From positions 1-5,046 of the forward strand of contig JALSPD010000016.1 of assembly GCA_026986135.1 (NCBI GenBank): a stretch of 5,046 nt of DNA, given 5' to 3'. Of this stretch, positions 1-5,046 are shown piece after piece; position 1 is the first letter of the stretch, and each line of letters begins with the position of its first letter. A program made the position numbers and the translations under genes. The notes under the pieces were generated by a model that had not been told where the DNA came from, did no database searches, and was given only the letters and a program-made list of their open reading frames with translations. This stretch comes from DHVE2 group archaeon (GTDB lineage Archaea > Thermoplasmatota > Thermoplasmata > Thermoplasmatales > Aciduliprofundaceae).

Positions 1-236
1 TCCTGTGCGAGAGCGTACTTAAGCGTCTTTGCAGGAACGCTGAGATCAAAGGTGAAAAATGTTGAGTCCTTCTTTGCCACACGGGGTTCTCCGAAGGTAT
101 CAAGGATATTCTTCACCACATTAGGACCGCCAAATTCCCTGGCGGTGATCACATCAAGGTCCAGCCATACGATCTCGCCTGGCTCCACGGAATCGCGGGT
201 ATGCGATGCAAATATCTTCTCCACTATAGTTGCCAT
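1..236 (-). CDS. Aconitase-superfamily protein, LeuC/homoaconitase large-subunit-like (N-terminal part, truncated by window edge)
   Basis: The first 78 residues of a minus-strand protein are visible; the rest lies left of the window. The start MATIVEKIFASH, then SVEPGEIVWLDLD (residues 16-28), REFGGPNVVKN (33-43) and FTFDLSVPAKT (61-71) follow the N-terminal layout of 3-isopropylmalate dehydratase / homoaconitate hydratase large subunits. Those are [4Fe-4S] enzymes that isomerise 2-hydroxy di- or tricarboxylic acids by dehydration and rehydration. I chose ATG 236 because the family normally begins M-x-T-x-x-E-K-I. The in-frame ATG at 296 would add 20 residues coded by visibly more AT-rich sequence. 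Neither start has a clear Shine-Dalgarno. Oddity: where canonical members have an Asp-His pair (FDHNVP), this protein reads Asp64-Leu65, so substrate or activity may differ. The cysteine cluster ligands lie outside the window, so the exact reaction cannot be named. Confidence 0.72.
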   Translation of the reverse strand, partial: MATIVEKIFASHTRDSVEPGEIVWLDLDVITAREFGGPNVVKNILDTFGEPRVAKKDSTFFTFDLSVPAKTLKYALAQ

Positions 237-304
237 GGCTGGTAAAATGCCATTCAGATTAATAATCTTTACCTGATTATCATCTGTGATTGGCATACGC
301 AAGA

Positions 305-312
305 ATTAAATA
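305..312 (+). promoter_or_regulatory. TATA box of the STAND/TPR regulator gene
   Basis: ATTAAATA differs by one base from the archaeal consensus TTTAAATA. Its centre is about 25 nt upstream of 334, so transcription should begin at or next to ATG 333, giving a leaderless or near-leaderless mRNA. This argues against the upstream GTG at 318, which lies between the box and the expected start of transcription. Confidence 0.5.
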
Positions 313-329
313 ATAGAGTGGATAATATA
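306..329 (-). promoter_or_regulatory. Candidate promoter(s) for the LeuC-like gene
   Basis: Read on the minus strand there are two TATA-like octamers: TATATTAT (329 down to 322) and TTATTTAA (313 down to 306). With the usual spacing of about 25 nt they would start transcripts near 300 and near 284. The first fits a nearly leaderless ATG at 296; either gives a 48-64 nt leader to ATG 236. Both boxes overlap the promoter and initiation region of the divergent plus-strand gene. Confidence 0.35.
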
Positions 330-332
330 CAC

Positions 333-2888
333 ATGACAATGGTTCGCCGGTATTTATCAAATAAGGAGAGAATACTGCTTCATCTCTCTACCTATTCAGG
401 AGAGTTAAACTACTTTAATGCACCCTATGCTCTCACACAGGACGGTATAGCTGAGGCTATAGGTATAGGCAGAAACAATGTTCCCAGAGAGCTCAAAACA
501 CTTCTTGAAAAAGGTCTTGTGGAGGCACATAAAGCCCGTGTCACAGGCCTTAAAAACAGACGTACAGTGTACATACTAACATCAAAGGGCGCAATTGAAA
601 CTAAAAAAATAAAAGAAAAAATTGAAAATCTCGTTGTAAATGTGATATCAACAAATGGAGAAAGAGAAAAATTACCCTTAAAAGAAGTAAGCAAAAAGTA
701 TGGAATTACTCTTATATCAGCGGCCATTAACCTTGATAAAAATCTGAATGTGGATCTTATCTCAATAGTGAGAAAGAGAGGCAAAAAGATAAAGCATATT
801 GAAGAAAAATACATAATTGGGAGATTTTACGGACGTAAAGAGGAGATGGAAAAACTAAAAAAATGGCTAAAAGGATCAAAAAAGATACTCGCCCTCACAG
901 GCATGCATGGAGTGGGGAAAACAACGCTAATGCTAAAATTCATAGATGTTTTTGCTCAGGATAGAGATGTGTTCTTTATTAAGATTCTTCCCACAGACGG
1001 ACCCATGGAGATTGTTTCTAAACTTTCTGAATTTTTAACTAGAATAGGTATGCCCAAACTTGCTCGTTATATACATGCACAGAAGAACTCAATAGAGCGA
1101 GATCTTCAATGGAGCAACATAATTTCAATTATAAGCGAGAGCATAAGCAACGAGATATACATCTTTGATGATCTTGATGAGGCAAGCGCTGAAACAAAGA
1201 AATTCCTTGAAAAACTCATGGAAAATCTAGATTACACCAAGAATTTCAAAATAGTGCTCATAGGCAGCGGTGCAGATGAAATACCCCCCTTCAGCAGGAT
1301 AAACTACGTGGAGGATATGCATCTCGGTGATCTTGATAAAGAAAGCGCCTTTATGATGCTCCGCGATGAGGGTGTTGACGAAACCACAGCTATGAAGATA
1401 ATAAGTAAATATGGGGCAAATCCACTGATCCTCTCCCTTGCCAAGGGGAACAATCACAGGATGATAAGGAGGTACATAGTTGAAGAGATACTTAAGAATC
1501 TTACGGATGATGAGAGATACGTTGTTGAATTTATGAGTGTGCTAAGAAAACCTGTTAAAATAACAATGCTGCTTCTTAACAACATTGAATACTCCACCAT
1601 ATACTCCCTTATAAACAAAAACATACTTATTGAGATGGAATATGAGATAGTAACCATCCACCGAGTAATAAGGGAATTCGTCTACGAACATCTCACCTCT
1701 GAGAAGAAAAAGAAGTATCATATGATGGTGGCAGAAAATATGCTGCAGGAGAATGAGATAATTGATGCAATATATCATTTTCTTAAGGCAGGACTTGTTC
1801 TGAGGGCAAATGTGCTCCTTACAGATAATTACGAATCTCTAATTTTTGAAAAAGGGGGCGTAATAAGAAAGATTGCCAAAGAAATTATGAATATGCACGA
1901 AGATTACCCCCACTTGCCATTTGGATCTTTACATGAAATAATAGGAGACACTTATCACATAGAGGGGGACTGGGATAGCGCAACATTGGAGTATGAAACG
2001 GCACTGAAATTGATTAGCACGGAAGACTACGATATCAGGGCGAGAATAACCCTTAAACTTGCAAATATAATGGGAAAAAGAGGTGAGAAAGACAAAACAA
2101 TATCTATGCTGCTAGAATTACTGAGATACGAAAAAATGATTAGGAATAGGAACTACATCGCGTTGGCATACTATATCCTGGGCAACATGTACATAAGCAA
2201 AAAAAATATGGATGAGGCAGAAGCAAGTTTTATGGACGCACTCAAATATGCTGAGAGCTTCGCAGACTATAAAACTCTGGGATACATTTACAATGGGCTT
2301 GGAATTCTATACACCAGATTAGAAGATACAACCAAGGCAATTTCATATTTTAAGAGAGCTTTTGAGTATCTTGAGGCTGTTGATGATAAACTAGGTATGA
2401 TTAAAGTTTTAAGCAATATGGGTACGTTATATTACAATCTCAGAAATGATGAGGCAGGAGTATACCTGAAGAAAGCCATTAAACTTGTTGAGATAACAGG
2501 GGATAAATGGAGTGAATGTACAGTACTTCATCATCTGGGCGCATATTATCTTTACAAGGATGATGTTGTAAAAGCAGAAAAATATCTGTTTAGAGCTAAG
2601 GAAATAGGAGAGCACATGAAATTGAAACCAAAGTTATTCTATATATACATTGCAATAGGAGAACTCTATGCCTACAAAGGAGATAAAAAGAATGCAATCA
2701 CTTACTTTGATAAAGCTATGGAGATTGCTCTGGAACAGAGGAACGAAAAAATGATAAATACATTCATAGAAGAAGCAAATGTAACACTCTCAAAGTTTGA
2801 TATAAATGTTGACCAATACCTTGAAAGAATAACAAGCGTAAAAAAATCAGAGATATATTTGGAAATTCAGGTGGAGCCATACCTGTGA
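333..2888 (+). CDS. STAND-family transcriptional regulator: winged helix - P-loop NTPase - winged helix - TPR repeats
   Basis: This 851-residue cytoplasmic protein is built like a ligand-gated transcription regulator. Residues about 4-88 form a MarR-like winged helix (helix RNNVPRELKTLLEKG at 47-61, wing to about 83). A linker leads to a GRKEE entry motif (167-171) typical of archaeal AAA/STAND ATPases. Walker A is GMHGVGKTT (190-198, Lys196) and Walker B is IYIFDD (275-280), followed by a sensor-like strand IVLIGS and a GANP motif (361-364), the GxP signature of NB-ARC/STAND proteins. About 383-463 looks like the STAND winged helix. About seven TPRs follow (530-802), probably the sensing or partner-binding arm, as in MalT-like proteins. 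Inference: ATP-driven oligomerisation on DNA in response to a ligand. The start is ATG 333, with ATG 339 and GTG 318 as alternatives. The gene is monocistronic, with a T-run 9 nt after the stop. Ligand and targets are unknown. Confidence 0.9.
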   Translation: MTMVRRYLSNKERILLHLSTYSGELNYFNAPYALTQDGIAEAIGIGRNNVPRELKTLLEKGLVEAHKARVTGLKNRRTVYILTSKGAIETKKIKEKIENLVVNVISTNGEREKLPLKEVSKKYGITLISAAINLDKNLNVDLISIVRKRGKKIKHIEEKYIIGRFYGRKEEMEKLKKWLKGSKKILALTGMHGVGKTTLMLKFIDVFAQDRDVFFIKILPTDGPMEIVSKLSEFLTRIGMPKLARYIHAQKNSIERDLQWSNIISIISESISNEIYIFDDLDEASAETKKFLEKLMENLDYTKNFKIVLIGSGADEIPPFSRINYVEDMHLGDLDKESAFMMLRDEGVDETTAMKIISKYGANPLILSLAKGNNHRMIRRYIVEEILKNLTDDERYVVEFMSVLRKPVKITMLLLNNIEYSTIYSLINKNILIEMEYEIVTIHRVIREFVYEHLTSEKKKKYHMMVAENMLQENEIIDAIYHFLKAGLVLRANVLLTDNYESLIFEKGGVIRKIAKEIMNMHEDYPHLPFGSLHEIIGDTYHIEGDWDSATLEYETALKLISTEDYDIRARITLKLANIMGKRGEKDKTISMLLELLRYEKMIRNRNYIALAYYILGNMYISKKNMDEAEASFMDALKYAESFADYKTLGYIYNGLGILYTRLEDTTKAISYFKRAFEYLEAVDDKLGMIKVLSNMGTLYYNLRNDEAGVYLKKAIKLVEITGDKWSECTVLHHLGAYYLYKDDVVKAEKYLFRAKEIGEHMKLKPKLFYIYIAIGELYAYKGDKKNAITYFDKAMEIALEQRNEKMINTFIEEANVTLSKFDINVDQYLERITSVKKSEIYLEIQVEPYL
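2840..2846 (-). terminator. Possible T-run terminator for the small exported-protein gene
   Basis: Seven A on the plus strand give seven T on the minus strand, about 56 nt past the minus-strand stop and inside the 3' end of the convergent regulator gene. Archaeal termination often occurs at such T-runs without a hairpin. It is only a candidate, since similar A-runs are common within this AT-rich gene. Confidence 0.2.
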
Positions 2889-2897
2889 TATCCATCG

Positions 2898-2903
2898 TTT
2901 TTT
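2898..2903 (+). terminator. T-run terminator after the STAND regulator
   Basis: Six consecutive T begin 9 nt after the TGA at 2886-2888, in the 13-nt gap between two convergent genes. This is the usual form of an archaeal intrinsic terminator. Two of the T bases also belong to the stop codon of the minus-strand gene. Confidence 0.5.
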
Positions 2904-3138
2904 ACCAATCCATGTCTCCCAGGGGAGGATGCGGTCCCTGAACAGAGTTACCGTCATCAATTATCCAGTTATCCGCATCTACAGGCGGATGCGGTCCCCC
3001 TACTGTACCATTTCCAGGCCCATCCAACAGGGTTGTGTGTATAACTTCTTTTACTACCTGTGTCCCACCTGCTTTTGCATGCAGGCCGACTACCACCAGA
3101 GCCGCTATTGCCGCAAGTACTACCACCTTCCAGTTCAT
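2902..3138 (-). CDS. Small exported protein with duplicated GPHPP-x5-W motif
   Basis: This 78-residue protein matches no family I recognise. Residues 1-23 are a signal peptide: Lys4, a hydrophobic core VVVLAAIAALVVVGL, and an AKA cleavage motif at 21-23. The predicted mature chain of 55 residues is acidic and rich in Gly, Asp and Pro. It contains G48-PHPP-x5-W58 and G68-PHPP-x5-W78, spaced exactly 20 residues, with the second Trp at the C-terminus; N43-G-T45 is a possible N-glycosylation site. I chose ATG 3138 because GGTGAT (3148 down to 3143), a good Shine-Dalgarno, sits 4 nt upstream; GTG 3147 lies within that site. The gene is visibly more GC-rich than its neighbours, converges on the STAND regulator and diverges from a response regulator. 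It could be a signal peptide precursor, a surface protein or a metal binder. No cysteine and no second membrane segment is present. Confidence 0.78.
   Translation of the reverse strand: MNWKVVVLAAIAALVVVGLHAKAGGTQVVKEVIHTTLLDGPGNGTVGGPHPPVDADNWIIDDGNSVQGPHPPLGDMDW
2924..2998. repeat. Pair of 15-bp direct repeats encoding the PHPP motifs
   Basis: GGAGGATGCGGTCCC (2924-2938) and GGCGGATGCGGTCCC (2984-2998) match at 14 of 15 bases and are exactly 60 bp apart. On the minus strand each codes for the GPHPP core. The near-identity at DNA level, including third positions, suggests a fairly recent internal duplication of a 20-codon unit, or strong constraint on the motif. Confidence 0.75.
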
Positions 3139-3142
3139 GTTT

Positions 3143-3148
3143 ATCACC
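3143..3148 (-). promoter_or_regulatory. Shine-Dalgarno of the small exported-protein gene
   Basis: GGTGAT on the minus strand pairs with the 3' end of archaeal 16S rRNA and is 4 nt from ATG 3138. It overlaps the alternative GTG at 3147, so it decides the start in favour of the ATG. Confidence 0.6.
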
Positions 3149-3173
3149 CAGGTAATCTTTTAAAAGGACAGGA

Positions 3174-3181
3174 TATAAAAA
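3174..3181 (-). promoter_or_regulatory. TATA box of the small exported-protein gene
   Basis: TTTTTATA on the minus strand predicts transcription starting near 3152, which leaves a leader of about 14 nt just long enough to hold the GGTGAT site. Two other AT-rich boxes, the palindrome CTTTTAAAAG (3157-3166) and TATATTTAA (3197 down to 3189), are weaker alternatives. Confidence 0.45.
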
Positions 3182-3226
3182 TTACTTCTTAAATATATGC
3201 AAATAATAATCATGCTTGATAAAAAA

Positions 3227-3251
3227 TGATGATTTCCAAACAGGATCATCA
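3227..3251. promoter_or_regulatory. Spaced inverted repeat TGATGAT-N11-ATCATCA
   Basis: The half-sites at 3227-3233 and 3245-3251 are perfect reverse complements of 7 bp, with 18 bp between corresponding positions, close to two helical turns. It lies between two divergent promoters and could bind a dimeric regulator. Related TGAT/ATCA pieces occur just upstream (ATCATGCTTGAT, 3209-3220). Binding is an inference. Confidence 0.35.
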
Positions 3252-3261
3252 GTGCTGAAAA

Positions 3262-3273
3262 TGAGCATGCTCA
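3262..3273. promoter_or_regulatory. 12-bp perfect palindrome upstream of the response-regulator promoter
   Basis: TGAGCATGCTCA is fully self-complementary and ends 7 bp before the TATA box at 3281. That location, just upstream of the BRE/TATA, is typical for archaeal activator sites and also for repressors that block TFB. It is a candidate operator for the response regulator's own promoter or for the whole divergent region. Confidence 0.45.
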
Positions 3274-3280
3274 ATCAAAG

Positions 3281-3288
3281 TTTATATA
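3281..3288 (+). promoter_or_regulatory. TATA box of the response-regulator / PAS-sensor operon
   Basis: TTTATATA is a perfect archaeal TATA box. Its centre is 25-26 nt upstream of ATG 3310, so transcription is expected to start at the A of the start codon and give a leaderless mRNA. This is the best promoter in the window. Confidence 0.75.
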
Positions 3289-3309
3289 CCCTTGCTGGGA
3301 GCATGGAGT

Positions 3310-3642
3310 ATGCGAGTTATGATAGTTGACGATTCAAAGGAAATGGTCCGTCTTATTGAAAAACTGGTTGAAAAGCATGGAGATACTGTGGTTAAGAAAG
3401 CCCACACATGCAAAGAGACAATTGAACTTGCAAGAGAGGTGGATTTTGATATACTCATTATAGATCAACGATTACCTGATGGAAACGGATATGATACTGC
3501 CCTTAAGATTGCAGAAATGAAAAACATACATGTGGCCATAATAACCTCAGATGATGATTTTACGTGTGAGGATTTTCCGGTACTCAGAAAACCCTTTTCA
3601 CGGGAGGAACTATATAACATTCTTGATTCTTATCAAAAATGA
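3310..3642 (+). CDS. Single-domain response regulator (CheY-like receiver)
   Basis: This 110-residue protein is one complete receiver domain with no output domain. The conserved residues are all present: acidic pair Asp7-Asp8, phospho-acceptor Asp52 in LIIDQRLPDGNG, Thr79 in the switch position (AIITSD), and Lys94 in RKPF. It would accept a phosphoryl group from a histidine kinase and act through protein contacts. I chose ATG 3310 because a perfect TATA box lies 25 nt upstream, which makes the mRNA leaderless; the longer reading from TTG 3292 would begin upstream of the expected transcript. The PAS-sensor reading frame continues in the same frame directly after its TGA (3640-3642), so it probably works with that sensor and is co-transcribed with it. 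In many archaea such a receiver is fused to PAS-kinase proteins, so this may be a split version. Confidence 0.93.
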   Translation: MRVMIVDDSKEMVRLIEKLVEKHGDTVVKKAHTCKETIELAREVDFDILIIDQRLPDGNGYDTALKIAEMKNIHVAIITSDDDFTCEDFPVLRKPFSREELYNILDSYQK

Positions 3643-3680
3643 TATCAGCGCGAAAAGATTATCTCGGAGATTATTATTAA
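3639..3680 (+). other. 13-codon mini-ORF overlapping the response-regulator stop (ATGA)
   Basis: An ATG at 3639 overlaps the TGA of the response regulator as ATGA, the classic arrangement for coupled translation. It reads only MISARKDYLGDYY before TAA at 3678-3680, 7 nt before GTG 3688 of the sensor. It lies in a different frame from the sensor. It could deliver ribosomes to the GTG by reinitiation, or be the relic of a start separated by a one-base shift. It may also be chance. Confidence 0.3.
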
Positions 3681-3687
3681 GAATTCT

Positions 3688-5046
3688 GTGTCTGTATCTG
3701 AAAAGAGGGGACATGAGGAAATAAAATACTTCGCATCGTTTGGTAAAATAATTGACGATCCTGTGCTAATTCTTGACGATGAAATGCAACCCATATACGC
3801 AAATGAACAAACTAAAAAATTGCTGGGTTATAACGAAGATGAAATCTACAACATGAACTTCAAAAACATATGCGTTCTTGGGAAAAATAAAGATGTGAAA
3901 GAAGCACTTAAAAAAATAATACAAAAAAGATATGATTCAACGATATCATGCCATAACAGTAGGGGAAAATCAGAAGAATTCAGATTAAAAGCTTACCCAC
4001 TCCCCATAGGAGATAAAAAATACATCCTATTAAAAATGACCAAAATTAATGATAATGATAGAAGACTCAAAGTTCTACAGATGGCAAGTGAGCTGCTGGG
4101 AGAGGCCATAGTAATCACGGATCACAAAGCAAGAATATTCTGGATGAATTCCGCTGCTGAAAGATTGTTCGGATACAAGCTCTCAGAAGTTGAAGGGAAA
4201 ATGCTTTATGATTATATGGTAGCAGATAGAGAAAAGTTTAAAAAAAGGGTTAGTGAATACGCTTCCATAGAACAGGATGAGTTCGGGATAAGAAAAACCG
4301 TTGATAAAATGGTTAAGAAAGATGGTTCTGTATTTTTGGCTGAAATAACGCATACGATGGCAAAAATTTACAACAGAAGGTACGCAATCGCTATAATAAA
4401 GGACATCACAGAGAGAAAAAGAATGGAAGATATCCTTAAAAAAGAGAAAGAGAAACTTGAGTTCATCCTTAATGAAATGCTGAATATGGTTGTTATAATT
4501 CAGGATGAAAAGATAGTGTTCGTTAATAATTCATTCAGAGATATAACGGGATTTAGAAAAGAGGATGTCATAGGCGCGCATTTCACATTGTTCATCCATG
4601 AATCCGCCAAACACCTGGTAATTGAAAATTACAGGAGGAGAATGATGGGGTTACCTGTTATAGAGGAATACATTATTCCTGCTGTAGGCAAAGATAATCA
4701 ACTGAGATGGTTTTATATACGTGCAAAAATAATAGAGTACGAGGGAAAGAAGGCAGATATGGTGAGTATGGTTGATGTAACACCGTTAAAAGTGAAGGAG
4801 AGAAGGATATTGTCCATAAACGAGATGGTTAAGAGACTGATGATAAGCAATGCAAAGAATGAAATGTACGATACTGTACTAAACACGCTTAAACAAGAGT
4901 TTGCATTTGATTCTGCATATATTGTTGAGATTGTGGGGGATAAGGTGCATTTAAAGAAACATTTCGGTTGGGCCCTGCATGAAGATCCGCATAAACCAAA
5001 AGAAAAATTTGAATGGATTCTGAGATACAATCAACCATATCGTATG
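3688..5046 (+). CDS. Multi-PAS sensor protein, probable histidine kinase (3' end beyond window)
   Basis: The frame is open from the response regulator's TGA to the window end. From GTG 3688 it gives 453 residues and no stop. Three PAS domains are visible: about 18-120 (IYANEQTKKLLGY), about 130-243 (WMNSAAERLFGY, ending IIKDITERKR, the most canonical) and about 257-368 (FVNNSFRDITGF, ending MVDVTPLK). A GAF-like segment begins near 385 and is cut by the window edge. No membrane segment is seen, so it should be a cytoplasmic sensor of a small ligand or redox state. The histidine-kinase core (H-box, HATPase) is not in view and is inferred from the architecture and the adjacent receiver. The start is uncertain: no ATG occurs in frame before the first PAS core, and GTG 3688 lacks a well-spaced Shine-Dalgarno (CGGAGAT at 3665-3671 is too far). 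It is likely co-transcribed with the receiver. Confidence 0.85.
   Translation, partial: MSVSEKRGHEEIKYFASFGKIIDDPVLILDDEMQPIYANEQTKKLLGYNEDEIYNMNFKNICVLGKNKDVKEALKKIIQKRYDSTISCHNSRGKSEEFRLKAYPLPIGDKKYILLKMTKINDNDRRLKVLQMASELLGEAIVITDHKARIFWMNSAAERLFGYKLSEVEGKMLYDYMVADREKFKKRVSEYASIEQDEFGIRKTVDKMVKKDGSVFLAEITHTMAKIYNRRYAIAIIKDITERKRMEDILKKEKEKLEFILNEMLNMVVIIQDEKIVFVNNSFRDITGFRKEDVIGAHFTLFIHESAKHLVIENYRRRMMGLPVIEEYIIPAVGKDNQLRWFYIRAKIIEYEGKKADMVSMVDVTPLKVKERRILSINEMVKRLMISNAKNEMYDTVLNTLKQEFAFDSAYIVEIVGDKVHLKKHFGWALHEDPHKPKEKFEWILRYNQPYRM

Noticed and set aside
52..276. Plus-strand ORF of 74 residues
   Set aside because: It is antisense to the LeuC-like N-terminus, whose family motifs read clearly on the minus strand, and its own translation shows no domain.
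318..332. GTG 318 as start of the STAND regulator
   Set aside because: It lies between the TATA box and the expected transcription start, so it would not be on the main transcript. ATG 333 or 339 fits better.
425..814. Minus-strand ORF of 129 residues rich in Phe, Ser and Leu
   Set aside because: It lies opposite the winged-helix region of the STAND regulator. The Phe/Ser/Leu-rich composition is the normal mirror of a Lys/Glu-rich gene.
2924..2998. The two 15-bp repeats as a CRISPR or mobile-element end
   Set aside because: There are only two copies, in frame inside a gene and coding for the same peptide motif, so a protein repeat explains them.
2929..3192. Plus-strand ORF of 87 residues opposite the small exported protein
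   Set aside because: The minus-strand reading has a signal peptide, a Shine-Dalgarno, a TATA box and an internal protein repeat; the plus-strand reading has none of these.
3640..3642. TGA read as selenocysteine
   Set aside because: Selenocysteine use in archaea is limited to a few lineages, no selenoprotein family has Cys or Sec at this linker, and no SECIS-like hairpin was evident. A real stop or a nonsense change is simpler.
3676..3678. ATT start codon for the sensor with GGAG (3666-3669) as Shine-Dalgarno
   Set aside because: The spacing is good, but ATT starts are very rare. GTG 3688 or a split fusion is more economical, though this cannot be excluded.
4713..5030. Minus-strand ORF of 105 residues
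   Set aside because: It is the shadow of the third PAS and GAF-like region of the sensor, which continues in a clear plus-strand frame.

Overview
The window looks like archaeal chromosome, most likely a thermophilic euryarchaeon of the Thermoplasmata / Aciduliprofundum (DHVE2) type. The evidence is archaeal TATA boxes about 25 nt upstream of ATG codons with little or no leader, heavy use of AGA/AGG arginine and ATA isoleucine codons, and the gene families present. The lineage is an inference from style and cannot be proven without a search.

Layout. The left edge (1-236, minus) is the N-terminal part of a 3-isopropylmalate dehydratase / homoaconitase large-subunit-like protein, cut by the window edge. 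A very short divergent promoter region (237-332) separates it from a large plus-strand gene (333-2888). That gene encodes an 851-residue STAND-type regulator: N-terminal winged helix, P-loop NTPase, second winged helix, and about seven TPRs. Converging on its 3' end is a small minus-strand gene (2902-3138) for a 78-residue exported protein with a duplicated GPHPP-x5-W motif. A 171-bp divergent regulatory region (3139-3309) contains a 12-bp perfect palindrome and a 7-bp spaced inverted repeat. It leads into a leaderless single-domain response regulator (3310-3642). In the same reading frame, after one TGA, follows a multi-PAS sensor protein (3688 to the window end, incomplete), presumably the partner histidine kinase.

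How it may work together. The receiver and the PAS sensor form a co-transcribed two-component pair, and the TGA between them looks like a split or unfused REC-PAS-kinase. The STAND/TPR regulator and the small exported protein are adjacent. Both are signal-related by architecture, so a secreted-peptide/TPR-sensor relationship is a testable but unproven hypothesis. No RNA genes, CRISPR arrays, insertion sequences or origins were seen, and no stretch over 300 bases lacks a gene.
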